NCBI RefSeq assembly: GCF_049274025.1 | Contig: NZ_JBASRV010000017.1 | Direction: 5' to 3' (one strand) | Length of the DNA: 64,000 nucleotides | Source: Miniphocaeibacter sp012841535 | Lineage (GTDB): Bacteria > Bacillota > Clostridia > Tissierellales > Peptoniphilaceae | Part shown: positions 1-8,817 of the stretch, one piece after another | Numbering within the stretch: the stretch's first letter is position 1 | Layout: every line of letters starts with the position of its first letter | Notes under the pieces: model-generated | Database searches by the model: none | What the model was told of the DNA's origin: nothing | The model's input: only the letters and a program-made list of their open reading frames with translations | Position numbers and translations under genes: made by a program

Positions 1-313
1 GATATCTAAGTCCTATAGAATACAGAAAATTACATATGACAAGTTGAATTTCTATAAATAGATAAGAATATTTTCAAGGTTTAGGCTATGGCAAATTATG
101 TCTTTTAATTTGGGCAACGCCTTTACCTTAGACTAGTTCTTGGAAATATTTTATAGTCGTTAAGAAATTCAAGGAAGTGTTTGACATGAAATTGTCTAAA
201 AAAGGGTTGCCATACCAGTCTTATTTGCCATCTAATCACTTTCCTTTCTATACATAGAAGTCTGAACAACTCTATTATATTAAGAAAGTGATTATTTGGT
301 ATAACCTATTTCC
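1..313. other. gene-free stretch, probably decayed
   Basis: No reading frame with a convincing start, ribosome site and recognisable motif was found. The longest fragments (for example a short plus-strand frame starting near 187 behind no proper ribosome site) are broken by stops in all frames. Because hairpins and an IS-like end follow directly, this may be the remains of a transposase gene, but no transposase motif could be identified. Confidence 0.4.
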
Positions 314-376
314 ACCACCCGCATAGCAGGTGGTTTTATGTTTCGTACGCTACGCGTACTCAACTGTCTAAAGACA
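314..376. repeat. three tandem hairpins, IS200/IS605-like end
   Basis: Three dyads follow one another within 63 bp: 314-334 (ACCACC/GGTGGT arms, one C-A mismatch, loop ATA), 345-359 (GTACGC-TAC-GCGTAC, perfect), and 365-376 (TGTCT/AGACA). Closely spaced short hairpins of this kind are typical of IS200/IS605 element ends, where the transposase recognises hairpin DNA, but no TnpA or TnpB gene is present here. The first hairpin is followed by TTTT and could also terminate plus-strand transcription. Assignment to an element family is inference. Confidence 0.4.
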
Positions 377-390
377 AAAAATAAAAAATT

Positions 391-468
391 ATCAGGCAGC
401 TATATAGCTACCTGATATAAAAGTAGTTTGTTATTTTATTGTATACCAGCACCATTTGACAAAGAGCC
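391..468 (+). mobile_element. solo IS-like end, copy A
   Basis: A hairpin at 391-416 (ATCAGG/CCTGAT, C-A mismatch, then AGCTA/TAGCT) is followed by ACCAGCACCATTTGACAAAG and AGCC at 445-468. The same layout, hairpin with a C-A mismatch after six pairs then a near-identical terminal sequence, recurs at 10169-10237. The terminal sequence read inward (GGCTCTTTGTCAAATGGTGC) resembles terminal inverted repeats of ISL3-family elements as I recall them. No transposase is left, so this looks like a solo right end. Confidence 0.5.
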
Positions 469-495
469 ATTTTTTAACAAGATGAATTTAAGTAT

Positions 496-516
496 AGCGG
501 ACTGCATAAGTCCGCT
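496..516 (+). terminator. rho-independent terminator
   Basis: A perfect 8-bp stem AGCGGACT / AGTCCGCT with loop GCATA is followed by TTTATTTTAC on the plus strand. It would stop transcription coming from the IS remnants. On the minus strand, which carries the siroheme operon ending at 586, the hairpin lacks a T tract, so it is a weaker terminator for that operon. Confidence 0.65.
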
Positions 517-585
517 TTTATTTTACACTATTATAAATTCAACTACCTTAATATTAATAGATATCTTCCTACTGAATATCAAATT

Positions 586-1026
586 TTATAAATCATCAAT
601 ATTATCTAATAACTTAATCATTTTTTCCTTTAATTCTTTGGTTTTTGAAGGTGATACACCTTCACTGGAAATATTGATTTTAAAGTTTTTCCAGTTTAAT
701 GTGGCCATATTAAAAAAATCCGATAAATTTTTATTGCTTACAACATTTACCCATTGATGAGGTAAAGCATCTTTTTTTACCTGTTCATTGACCACTGAAG
801 AACTAGTGCATGCAAAAATCAAATCGGCATCTCTAATATCATCTTTCTCATACTTCTTTTTATTCCAAATTATAGCCTTCCTATCTATATCCTTATGTAA
901 GGATGGACTGATAACTTTAACTAAAGCACCTTGCCCCATTAAGGCTTTAATTTTTCTTGCTGCTATATAGCCTCCACCTACTAATGTAATATTTTTATTT
1001 TTTAATTCAAGCATTATAGAATACAT
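586..1026 (-). CDS. precorrin-2 dehydrogenase (siroheme synthase N-terminal type)
   Basis: This Rossmann-fold enzyme oxidises precorrin-2 to sirohydrochlorin with NAD+, the second-last step of siroheme synthesis. The N-terminus has the nucleotide-binding stretch NITLVGGGYIAARKIKAL and the family motif VKVISPSL; residues near 110-125 (INISSEGVSPS) match the region just after the NAD domain. At 146 residues it is shorter than the usual 200-220, ending soon after the dimerisation segment. I chose the ATG at 1026, since AAAGGGAT precedes it, over one 15 bases upstream. It is the last gene of the asr-siroheme operon. The short C-terminus may mean no chelatase activity, consistent with a separate CbiK next to it. 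Confidence 0.85.
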   Translation of the reverse strand: MYSIMLELKNKNITLVGGGYIAARKIKALMGQGALVKVISPSLHKDIDRKAIIWNKKKYEKDDIRDADLIFACTSSSVVNEQVKKDALPHQWVNVVSNKNLSDFFNMATLNWKNFKINISSEGVSPSKTKELKEKMIKLLDNIDDL

Positions 1027-1086
1027 ATCTATCCCTTTCATTTAAATATAGAATTAGTAAATAAACTATTTGTTTTTTTATAACAT

Positions 1087-1869
1087 TTAACGACTTCTAT
1101 TTTCAAGCAGTAATCTTTGGGTATGCTGTATATAGATTTCCTGTATTTCATCATATTCTCCAAGACCTTTAAGATTAACATCAACTATAAATTCCTCATC
1201 TTCAAGTCTGGATTTTAAGGAATACTTTTCCTTGGAAATCATATCTTTTTTTACATGTTTCCCTGACACTAATAACAACGGAGCTATATTTACTTTATTT
1301 ATATTGCAATTATGTAATTTTTCAATCAGCATTTCTATACTCGGACAGCTTTCCATTGTACATATGAAAATAGGCTCAGCTTTTAATATAGTATCAAGAT
1401 AGGTATAGGCCATAATTTCTTTATTAAGACTACCATGTCCCATTAATACCAATCCTTCTCCTTTTTTATATCCTTCGACTCTTTTTATCAATATTTTTTT
1501 TAAATCTATAAAATCGCTTAAATCGGTTAATAACGGTTTACCTATTTTTATAGTATCAAACCTTTCTTTGTAGATTTCAACTTGATCTACGATTTTTTCA
1601 TATTCTTTTCCTTGAATTATATGTAAAGGTTGAATAAAAACATGTCCGTATTCAGATTTTGATAATTTTTCTAATATTCCAGGGATATTTAATATTTCAA
1701 TTCCTTTTTTTATCTTTATTTGCTCTATAATCATTTCAGAGGTATATGCTTGATATATATGAAAGTCATAAAATCTTTTTATGTATCGCTTCTCTATGAT
1801 GTCTGTTATTTTAACTTTAATTCCGGGAAAGGTAGTTCCAAAACTGGCAACAACTATAGCTTTTTTCAT
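1087..1869 (-). CDS. cbiK: sirohydrochlorin chelatase, CbiK type
   Basis: A class II chelatase that inserts a divalent metal into sirohydrochlorin. CbiK is classically the cobaltochelatase of anaerobic cobalamin synthesis, but here the surrounding genes make siroheme for AsrC and no cobalamin genes are nearby, so iron insertion is the likely in vivo job (inference). The protein is 260 residues, the normal length; it begins MKKAIVVASFGTT, the family opening, and carries VLMGHGS (histidine of the metal site) near residue 143. A good ribosome site AGGGAGAAAAT precedes the ATG. It lies between lysR and the precorrin-2 dehydrogenase on the same strand. Confidence 0.85.
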   Translation of the reverse strand: MKKAIVVASFGTTFPGIKVKITDIIEKRYIKRFYDFHIYQAYTSEMIIEQIKIKKGIEILNIPGILEKLSKSEYGHVFIQPLHIIQGKEYEKIVDQVEIYKERFDTIKIGKPLLTDLSDFIDLKKILIKRVEGYKKGEGLVLMGHGSLNKEIMAYTYLDTILKAEPIFICTMESCPSIEMLIEKLHNCNINKVNIAPLLLVSGKHVKKDMISKEKYSLKSRLEDEEFIVDVNLKGLGEYDEIQEIYIQHTQRLLLENRSR

Positions 1870-1916
1870 ATTTTCTCCCTATCATTTCATAAAACTTATA
1901 TATTATACAGAAATTA

Positions 1917-2795
1917 TCAATCTATATTTTCAAAAAGATCGAAATTCTTTAAGATTCTTTCGACTGTTGCATTTGATTTTCGGTATATAAAGAACATCTC
2001 AGGCGCATACAATTCCTTTTCAAAGTCCATTTTCACTAGAGTTCCTTTTTCCAATTCTTTTTCAACGGAACATTTATATAAAAATGTTATTCCTAAATTA
2101 TTTTTTACAAAATCCTTTATTATACTGTAATTGCCTATATGCATTACATTAAGTTGATCTAGAAACAATCCGTTCTTAGCAATTTCATTTTCCACCAGTT
2201 TTCCAAGTCCTGAACCATATTCACGTAAGATAAATGTTTCATAAACTATATCATTCCAAGTTATTTTTTTCCCTGCAAATTTACTATTTGGAGAACAGAT
2301 TCCAATAAGCGGTTCCTTCCTAAACAGTCGATGTTGAAAAGCTTCTTTGTCAAAATTTCCTTCTACAAATCCGCATTCAATTCTATCTAAGTCCAATGAT
2401 TGTAGAAGATCTCTAGTATTTTCGACATATATATTGAAATGAGTAAATGGAAATCTTTTAGATAGTCCTATTAAAGCCTTACTTATTAAATAATTTCCAA
2501 TGGTAAATGTACATGATAGTGTTATTTCTCTTGGAAAATCCTCATACAATAAACGTTTCAGTCCTTTTTCTCCCTCTTTGTTTATTCTTGAAACCAACTC
2601 ATACAAATATTTCCCCGCTTCTGTTAAATGAAGCTGTTTCTGTCTATACTCAAATAAAGTAACCCCTAATTTTTCCTGTAGTTGAGATATGTGTTTACTA
2701 ACTGCCGGCTGTGTAAAATTTAAGATTTCTCCTGCTTTTGTATAATTTAAAGTTTCACATACTGCTAAAAATGTAATATAATGATAATCCAACAT
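1917..2795 (-). CDS. LysR-family regulator inside the asr operon
   Basis: A 292-residue LysR-type transcription factor. Residues 1-60 form the winged helix-turn-helix (YITFLAVCETLNYTKAGEIL, then TQPAVSKHISQLQEKLG), and residues about 90-290 are the periplasmic-binding-like effector domain. It sits within the sulfite reductase and siroheme operon, 22 bp after hemD and about 50 bp before cbiK, so it is probably co-transcribed. A T-N11-A dyad of the LysR type lies at 9992-10010, centred about 62 bp upstream of the predicted asrA start point, and is its likely target. The effector could be a sulfur metabolite, as with CysB/CysL relatives, but this cannot be read from sequence. Confidence 0.9.
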   Translation of the reverse strand: MLDYHYITFLAVCETLNYTKAGEILNFTQPAVSKHISQLQEKLGVTLFEYRQKQLHLTEAGKYLYELVSRINKEGEKGLKRLLYEDFPREITLSCTFTIGNYLISKALIGLSKRFPFTHFNIYVENTRDLLQSLDLDRIECGFVEGNFDKEAFQHRLFRKEPLIGICSPNSKFAGKKITWNDIVYETFILREYGSGLGKLVENEIAKNGLFLDQLNVMHIGNYSIIKDFVKNNLGITFLYKCSVEKELEKGTLVKMDFEKELYAPEMFFIYRKSNATVERILKNFDLFENID

Positions 2796-2817
2796 TTAAA
2801 TTCCCCACTTTGATTTA

Positions 2818-3528
2818 CTATAATACTTTTATATTAACATATTTTCCTAAATCCCTTTTAATAGCTCTATAGGTTGTATTTCCCAGTACATAGTAATCAA
2901 TAGGTGGATAGTTTGGAAAATCTTTCGCCACATAAAAAAATCTACTCCAAATCGATGGGCTGGAGACAAAGTAATCAGTAATTATATTCTCTTTCATATA
3001 TTCCCTCAATTTTTCAGGACTACCTAATGGACATTGGTTTTTATACATCTGCCAATAATTTCCATATTTTGCATAATTTTTAATATTTCCTTTATTGCCT
3101 ATAATCCAAAGTGGCTCTATTTCATTTGGATACGCCTTTACCCATTCGTCAATTAGATTTTTACCATAGGACTTAGATGGCATAAATCCAATATTATATC
3201 CATGTTTCACCAATTCTTTACCTGTAAACGGTCCAACTACAGCAAAATATTTTAATTTTAGTATCTGCTCTATTTTACTTACCATTGATGAATTGGTTTT
3301 TATATACTCTTTTAGTGTTTCAAAAAAAGCATTAACACTTGATGGGCTAACAAAGAAAATCCAAGGATATCCTTCAAGTTCTTCTACTTTTTCAAAAGAC
3401 CATTGAAAATCATATACTATCTCTATTAATGGAATGGAAACAAATCGAGCCGGATAATCCTTGAACCTGGTTTTCATATCTACTATGTTTTTTTTAGGCT
3501 CTCGGGTTAATAAAAAAAGCCTTGTCAT
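2818..3528 (-). CDS. hemD: uroporphyrinogen-III synthase
   Basis: Closes and inverts hydroxymethylbilane to uroporphyrinogen III. The sequence diverges strongly, as is usual for HemD, but keeps the two-domain plan: an early Arg in LTREPKKN, a middle FFVSPSSVNAF (the S/T-S-x-x-A-V segment), VVGPFTGKEL near residue 98-107, and a second domain with FVSSPSIW. The length of 236 is normal. Its ATG overlaps the hemC stop in an ATGA arrangement, so the two are translationally coupled. The neighbouring CobA carries a truncated HemD-like tail, which makes this the only complete HemD in the window. Confidence 0.85.
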   Translation of the reverse strand: MTRLFLLTREPKKNIVDMKTRFKDYPARFVSIPLIEIVYDFQWSFEKVEELEGYPWIFFVSPSSVNAFFETLKEYIKTNSSMVSKIEQILKLKYFAVVGPFTGKELVKHGYNIGFMPSKSYGKNLIDEWVKAYPNEIEPLWIIGNKGNIKNYAKYGNYWQMYKNQCPLGSPEKLREYMKENIITDYFVSSPSIWSRFFYVAKDFPNYPPIDYYVLGNTTYRAIKRDLGKYVNIKVL

Positions 3529-4433
3529 ACTAAGTCCCCTCTTAATATATCTGCTGCCTTTTTACCAAGTTTTTCAGGATTTTTACCTTCTATCCTGCAA
3601 TCATATCGCTTACCTGATTTCAAATCTCCAATCATGGCATTTAAAATAATTTTGTCATCTACCTTTCTAGCATATGCTGCTAAAGGTGAATTACATCCTA
3701 GTCCAAAAACCCTTAAAAAAGCCCTTTCACAGCTAACGGCTTCCCTAACATCCGGCTTATCCAGTTCTGATGCAATAATACTTGCTTTGTCACCTATTCT
3801 ACCTTCAACAACAATAGCCCCTTGACCCGGAGCCGGCAAAAAATCCTGCAGCGGCAAAATGTATTCTATAATTTTCTTATCTTCTTTTATCATATTATAA
3901 CGTCGTAATGCTGCTCCAGCCATTATAATTGCGTCATATTGACCGGACTTCAATTTTTTTAAACGAGTATCTATATTACCTCTTAATGAATTAAGCTTAA
4001 TATCAGGCCTATTATAGGATATCTGAAAACGTCGACGTAAACTACTTGTTCCTACAATTGCACCTTTTGGCAATTCCATTAGATTCCTGTAACCACCACA
4101 TATTAATAAAGAATCCGTCACGATTTCCCTCTCAGTATAAGCGGCTAAAGTAAGCCCCTCAACTTCTGCCGATGGTAAATCCTTTGCACTATGCACTGCT
4201 AAATCAATTTCTCCCGATATTAATGATTGCTGAATTTTTTTCACAAAAACACCTTGGCCACCAATAATAGCCAAGTCTGTTTTTTTATCTATATCACCTT
4301 GAGTTTGAATAAATACTTTTTTAAAGGTAATATCAGGAAATCTTAATTGAAGTTTATTAATTACCAAATCTGCCTGAATTTCTGCTAATATACTTTTTCG
4401 AGTTCCTACTTTAATAATCACTGTTTCCACCAA
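3525..4433 (-). CDS. hemC: hydroxymethylbilane synthase (porphobilinogen deaminase)
   Basis: Polymerises four porphobilinogen molecules to hydroxymethylbilane. The enzyme is clear from IKVGTRKSILAEIQADLV at the start, IVGTSSLRRRFQI near the substrate-binding arginines (about 130-141), and the dipyrromethane-cofactor cysteine in FGLGCNSPLAAYA (about residue 247). Length 302 is typical. The start is not ATG: TTG at 4433 or GTG at 4430 both follow AAGGAT closely, and a GTG at 4421 is a third option. It is coupled to hemD. No hemA, hemL or hemB is in the operon, so porphobilinogen must come from elsewhere. Confidence 0.95.
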   Translation of the reverse strand: MVETVIIKVGTRKSILAEIQADLVINKLQLRFPDITFKKVFIQTQGDIDKKTDLAIIGGQGVFVKKIQQSLISGEIDLAVHSAKDLPSAEVEGLTLAAYTEREIVTDSLLICGGYRNLMELPKGAIVGTSSLRRRFQISYNRPDIKLNSLRGNIDTRLKKLKSGQYDAIIMAGAALRRYNMIKEDKKIIEYILPLQDFLPAPGQGAIVVEGRIGDKASIIASELDKPDVREAVSCERAFLRVFGLGCNSPLAAYARKVDDKIILNAMIGDLKSGKRYDCRIEGKNPEKLGKKAADILRGDLV

Positions 4434-4445
4434 AATCCTTATTAT

Positions 4446-5426
4446 TTAAATGTTTAATTTATTACACAATGAAACAAAATCCTTTTTACTACAGTTTTTT
4501 GAATAGATAATATCATACTGCTCTTTGGCTAGCAAAATTCTACTATATATTTCATCAAATCGGGAATCGTATATATCCCCTATGAAAATCGGGAAAAAAT
4601 CACACCCTAAAGATGTAAGTTTCAAAATTTCGTCAAATTCCATAGAAGTATCGGAAATAAAAATAACTCTTTTTCCAAATAGGGGCTTGTTTTCAAACCA
4701 AGATAATTTGCTTATTTCATCTTTTGAAAAATTTCCAATTATTATAATTGCAGGATTATAAATTCCATAATACTCAACTTGATTTGAAATCGTTGCTAAA
4801 GTTCCTACAATTTTTTTCTGCCTACCAAGAGTTGCCCATTGAATTACCATTACCGATAAATCCTTATCGGCTCCCTGTTGTAAAAAAGCATTACAAATAT
4901 TTTCTAATTTTCCCATTCCCATATACATAGCAACAACTCCACCTTCTGCAATACTTACTAAAGGTTCTTTAACAAATTCCCTAAGTTTTGCCGTTGGTGT
5001 GCAAATGAAAATTTTTTCTCTTTCATATCGTTTTGTAATTGATAGACCACAATAAACAGATGCTGCTGATACTGTGGTGATGCCGGGGATTACCTCATAT
5101 GGAATTCCAGCTTCTTCAAGAGCTTCCATCTCCTCTCCAACTCTTCCATATACAGCCGGATCCCCTCCCTTTAACCTTACAACAATTTTCCCTTCTTTAG
5201 CATAATCAATAAGAACATTTTGAATATCCTCTTGTTGCATAGTATGATTTTTAGGGGCTTTGCCTACATATATAAGATTTGCCTCCTTTGGAGCCTCATA
5301 TAAGAGCAAGGGATTGACTAACTTATCATATAAAACAACTTCTGCCTGTCTTAATACTCTCAATGCCTTTATCGATAAAAGCTCCGGATCACCCGGTCCC
5401 GTTCCTACTAAGTACACTTTTGACAT
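4446..5426 (-). CDS. cobA: uroporphyrinogen-III C-methyltransferase with HemD-like tail
   Basis: SUMT; uses two S-adenosylmethionine to convert uroporphyrinogen III to precorrin-2. Residues 1-240 are a complete methyltransferase: VYLVGTGPGDPELLSIKALR, then RLKGGDPAVYGR, VIPGITTVSAASVYCGL and an MGMGKLENI segment. After about residue 245 there is an extra part beginning NKPLFGKRVIFISDT and ending with the sequence, which resembles the first third of a HemD domain (GKRVLVTR-like opening) but stops early. Many Firmicutes have full CobA-HemD fusions; here the HemD half is cut short and a separate hemD sits two genes away. I prefer the ATG at 5426, since AAGGAAAGTG is correctly spaced from it; a GTG lies nine bases upstream. 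Confidence 0.92.
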   Translation of the reverse strand: MSKVYLVGTGPGDPELLSIKALRVLRQAEVVLYDKLVNPLLLYEAPKEANLIYVGKAPKNHTMQQEDIQNVLIDYAKEGKIVVRLKGGDPAVYGRVGEEMEALEEAGIPYEVIPGITTVSAASVYCGLSITKRYEREKIFICTPTAKLREFVKEPLVSIAEGGVVAMYMGMGKLENICNAFLQQGADKDLSVMVIQWATLGRQKKIVGTLATISNQVEYYGIYNPAIIIIGNFSKDEISKLSWFENKPLFGKRVIFISDTSMEFDEILKLTSLGCDFFPIFIGDIYDSRFDEIYSRILLAKEQYDIIYSKNCSKKDFVSLCNKLNI

Positions 5427-5466
5427 ATTTTTCACTTTCCTTAATATTTAATATCTTAAAAAATTA

Positions 5467-6975
5467 TTATTGATACAGGACTTTTCCTCGACCTTTTGCT
5501 AAATCAAAAAGGATTAACCCTATTATTGCAAATATAATCGGACCTATAATTAAAGTAGCTGCACTATAATAATCCTCAATAGATACTTTTTCATAAATAC
5601 TAAAGAAAATACTTATAACTACCGTTATAGATACGGAAAAACTAAGTAGCAACTGATTTCTTCTATTGTCACAAAATGGTAATAAACTATTTCTAGGATA
5701 TATTTTCTTAAATGAAGGATAGGATAATGCTAGCAACAAGTAAGGAATTGCTCTTGATATATTGGTCATCATAGTCAATTGGTTGTAAAAACTTCCAATA
5801 GAATTTTGAAAACAGCTAATTCCTAAAATAAAAATACTTAGAAGAAACCCTTGTATAATAATTGGAATTATTGGTAATTTTTTCTTACTCTCCCATTTTA
5901 AATACTTCTTTAATCTGGTTTCCTTTAAACTCTCAGTAACCGCTAGTAAAGGTCCTGTTGAAATAATTGACAGTAAACTTATATAGGATGTAAAAATAGT
6001 AACTGCTGTTAATCGAATAAATATTTGAAAAAGTAAGTTACTTGCTCCTTTTGATAAGTTTAAAAGCTCTCCAAGGTTTAATGACAATTGTCCAATAAGA
6101 CCATACATAATATTTCCCAAATGTAATGAATTACCATTTACCATTTCTTTAAGATCAATACTTGCTCCCCATAGAAAGATACCAAAAATATACAAACAAA
6201 TGATTATAGCACCACTTATTAAAACATATTTGGAAAACTTTTTCTTTAATACTCCTGTTTCGTTAACTAGGCAAGCCACAGTATCCAAACCACCAAAAGC
6301 GGTTATTCCAAATATGAAAAACGAAAAATTCTCAGCACTACTTTGCAATTTCCCTTGTGATTTAAACAAATCATTAAACTGAAAACTTTCTACCAATTGT
6401 CCATGATTTACAATCAAGGATATAATAGCTCCTATTCCTACAATCCCCATTAAAAGCAACATAAATCTACCGCTTATAAAAGATAAATCCAGTATTTTTT
6501 TAAATCCACCTAATTTTAGTAATGAGATTAAAATTATTAAAAAAATTGAGAGTAAAGCAATTACCATAACCATTGGAATGTTTCCAAAAACCCTATTGTT
6601 TTTAGTAAAATCATCGCCAAATAAAATTATAGATAATGGTATCCAGGTTTTCATACAAAGTGAAATCATCCAAATAAAATAACTACTATACCACATCAAG
6701 GTAGTCACAAATGCTAATCTTTGAGAAGTTGAATCCTTAAGCCAACTATAGATTCCCCCTGCTTTATCATTATAGACAGTAGTTAAATCCGCAATTATAA
6801 AACAGTAAGGAACAAAATATGTTAACGCGCTTAATATAAACCATGGAATAGCTGAATATCCCTTTAAAAAGAAGGCATTTGACATACTTGTAAATGAAAA
6901 TACAGTTGTAACTATCATGACTAAAAGCTTTGTTTTAGCCATTGAACTCTTATGATTTAAATTTCTAATTAACAT
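5467..6975 (-). CDS. APC-superfamily permease, YjeM/GadC-like
   Basis: A 502-residue membrane protein with about 12-14 hydrophobic segments, similar in its first 150 residues (FSFTSMSNAFFLKGYSAIPW, IADLTTVYNDKAGGIYSWLK) to the glutamate/GABA-type antiporter branch and specifically to E. coli YjeM. The substrate is unknown; position between asrC and cobA, with an 11-base overlap with asrC, ties its expression to sulfite reduction. It could import a sulfur-bearing or precursor amino acid, or export an amine product; this is inference. A second possible start is the ATG at 6942 (MAKTK), which would remove the overlap. Confidence 0.8.
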   Translation of the reverse strand: MLIRNLNHKSSMAKTKLLVMIVTTVFSFTSMSNAFFLKGYSAIPWFILSALTYFVPYCFIIADLTTVYNDKAGGIYSWLKDSTSQRLAFVTTLMWYSSYFIWMISLCMKTWIPLSIILFGDDFTKNNRVFGNIPMVMVIALLSIFLIILISLLKLGGFKKILDLSFISGRFMLLLMGIVGIGAIISLIVNHGQLVESFQFNDLFKSQGKLQSSAENFSFFIFGITAFGGLDTVACLVNETGVLKKKFSKYVLISGAIIICLYIFGIFLWGASIDLKEMVNGNSLHLGNIMYGLIGQLSLNLGELLNLSKGASNLLFQIFIRLTAVTIFTSYISLLSIISTGPLLAVTESLKETRLKKYLKWESKKKLPIIPIIIQGFLLSIFILGISCFQNSIGSFYNQLTMMTNISRAIPYLLLALSYPSFKKIYPRNSLLPFCDNRRNQLLLSFSVSITVVISIFFSIYEKVSIEDYYSAATLIIGPIIFAIIGLILFDLAKGRGKVLYQ

Positions 6976-7996
6976 TTGGGTGACTCTCTATATTCTTTAA
7001 ATGAATATTGCTACGATATTCCTGCTCATCCCAATAGACATTATCGGCAATCAAAGCTTCTTCATTTAACTCAACACCATCAAGCATAAACTTTTTAAAA
7101 TTATGATATCCGGCTCTATCTATTAAGTGACCTCCATGAAGATATTCAGCTTGTCCCTTTAGTACCCATCTGGAAAATTCCGGCCATCTTTCAATAATCT
7201 GTAATACAGCTTTCTCCGATAACCAATTGGCAAACATTTTACCCATTCTTGGAAATTGCTTACCTGATCGTCCTCCTATAAATATTTTATAGTACACTTG
7301 GTCTTGACGTTGCCAGGCACCTGTTGGACAAATGGTTACACATTCCCCACACCCTACACAACAGCACATATCCTTAGTTATTTTTTCTTGATCATTTTTT
7401 TCAAGTACCCTTGTAGCTACCTTTTTACATTTTTTAACACATGCTTCACAACCAATACATCTATCTTGATAATAAACAGGTTTTGTTACACCTACTATTC
7501 CAATATCCTGAAATTGTGCCTTAGCACAATCATTAGGACATCCTCCTATGCCTATTTTTATATGATAGGGATTTGGATAAATTAACTTTTCTATTTTATG
7601 GGCTAATTCCTGAGTGTTTATATTTGCCTTAATACAGTGAATACCGCCTATACAAGCAACAATATTCCTAGGTCCAATATATGGATATCCTTTACTTGTA
7701 TCCATTTCCACACCACAAATATTACATTCCATCTCATAGATATATGGAGCAATGTACTCATTTACTTCATCTATATATTCCACCTTAATTCCGGGTATAC
7801 TAAATGTTAAACGGGTTCCTATATGAAGTTGACCATTACCCCAAGTTTGGCAAACATACTGAACCATTTCCAACCATTTAGCATCTAAATAATTTCCGGC
7901 ACAGCGTAGTTGCAACATAAATTCACCCGGTATTTTTGATTGTCTGTAACACATTTGGCGTAATTCTTGAATATTTACATCTTTCATCTTATCCAC
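6965..7996 (-). CDS. asrC: anaerobic sulfite reductase subunit C
   Basis: Catalytic siroheme subunit that reduces sulfite to sulfide with six electrons. The siroheme/4Fe-4S motif is present as C-x5-C in ACIGGIHC and C-x3-C in GCPNDCAKA. Inserted next are two ferredoxin-type clusters (CIGCEACVKKC, then CCVGCGECVTICP). At 343 residues it has the usual AsrC length. It is the third gene of asrABC, five bases after asrB. The siroheme it needs is made by the downstream genes of the same transcript. Confidence 0.95.
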   Translation of the reverse strand: MDKMKDVNIQELRQMCYRQSKIPGEFMLQLRCAGNYLDAKWLEMVQYVCQTWGNGQLHIGTRLTFSIPGIKVEYIDEVNEYIAPYIYEMECNICGVEMDTSKGYPYIGPRNIVACIGGIHCIKANINTQELAHKIEKLIYPNPYHIKIGIGGCPNDCAKAQFQDIGIVGVTKPVYYQDRCIGCEACVKKCKKVATRVLEKNDQEKITKDMCCCVGCGECVTICPTGAWQRQDQVYYKIFIGGRSGKQFPRMGKMFANWLSEKAVLQIIERWPEFSRWVLKGQAEYLHGGHLIDRAGYHNFKKFMLDGVELNEEALIADNVYWDEQEYRSNIHLKNIESHPNVN

Positions 7997-8001
7997 CCTC
8001 T

Positions 8002-8817
8002 CTAATCTGATAAATGCTTAGCCTTAGCAAAGTTAAAAACAGGACCATCAATACAAACATAGGTGCTATCAATCCTGCAATGACCACATTTACCAATGCC
8101 ACAAGACATGTTTCTCTCATAGGATACCCAGATCTTTTCATCAGGTACATTTAATTCATTTAGTTTCATCGTTGCAAACTTCATCATTACCGGTGGACCT
8201 ACTACCACACATTCATAATTATCTTCAAATTCTTCAAATGGAATTCTTTCAATAAATTTAGTGACTAATCCCGTCTCCCAATTAGAGTATTTTTCATTAT
8301 CCAATGTATAAATTACATGGAAATTAGGAGATTTTTTCCACTTGTCTAAGGTATCTTTAAATAAAATAGCCTCTGAGTCTTTAAAACCTAAAATTACGTA
8401 TATATCCTTATACATGTCCGGATTTTTTGCAAATTTACTCAACAAGGTCTTTACCGGTGCAACTCCTGTACCACCGGCAACAACAACCATATTCTTTTTA
8501 GCAAATCTATCTAAAGGCCACCCCTTTCCATAAGCACCTCTCATAAAAATAGTATCGCCCTTTTTTAAATTAAATAACTCCTTTGTAACCTTTCCGACAT
8601 TTCTAATAGTAAAATCACAATAACCTTCGCCATATCCTGAAACGGAAATTGGTGCTTCACCTATTCTCGGTAAAGATAGCTGCATAAATTGTCCGTCTTC
8701 AATAAGTTTGTCATTTTCCATACGAAAGGTCCATTCCGAATTATTTTCTTTTATAATATCTATAATCCTATATGGTGATGGTTTAACCGGGTTTAATAAT
8801 GTTTCATCTTTACGCAT
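8002..8817 (-). CDS. asrB: anaerobic sulfite reductase subunit B
   Basis: FAD- and NAD(P)H-binding electron-input subunit of AsrABC. It has the ferredoxin-reductase plan: a flavin beta-barrel in residues 1-100, the pyridine nucleotide motif VVVAGGTGVAPVKTLL near 112, and a C-terminal [2Fe-2S] cysteine set in SCGIGKCGHCRID and YVCIDGP, as in dihydroorotate dehydrogenase electron-transfer subunits. Length 271 is normal. The start overlaps the end of asrA by eight bases and the stop is five bases before asrC. Confidence 0.95.
   Translation of the reverse strand: MRKDETLLNPVKPSPYRIIDIIKENNSEWTFRMENDKLIEDGQFMQLSLPRIGEAPISVSGYGEGYCDFTIRNVGKVTKELFNLKKGDTIFMRGAYGKGWPLDRFAKKNMVVVAGGTGVAPVKTLLSKFAKNPDMYKDIYVILGFKDSEAILFKDTLDKWKKSPNFHVIYTLDNEKYSNWETGLVTKFIERIPFEEFEDNYECVVVGPPVMMKFATMKLNELNVPDEKIWVSYERNMSCGIGKCGHCRIDSTYVCIDGPVFNFAKAKHLSD

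Noticed and set aside
314..416. CRISPR repeats
   Set aside because: The hairpins differ in sequence and spacing; no repeat-spacer periodicity and no cas genes.
428..757. Plus-strand frame of 109 codons
   Set aside because: It begins inside the IS-like end and runs antisense to the precorrin-2 dehydrogenase gene; no ribosome site and no protein-like motif.
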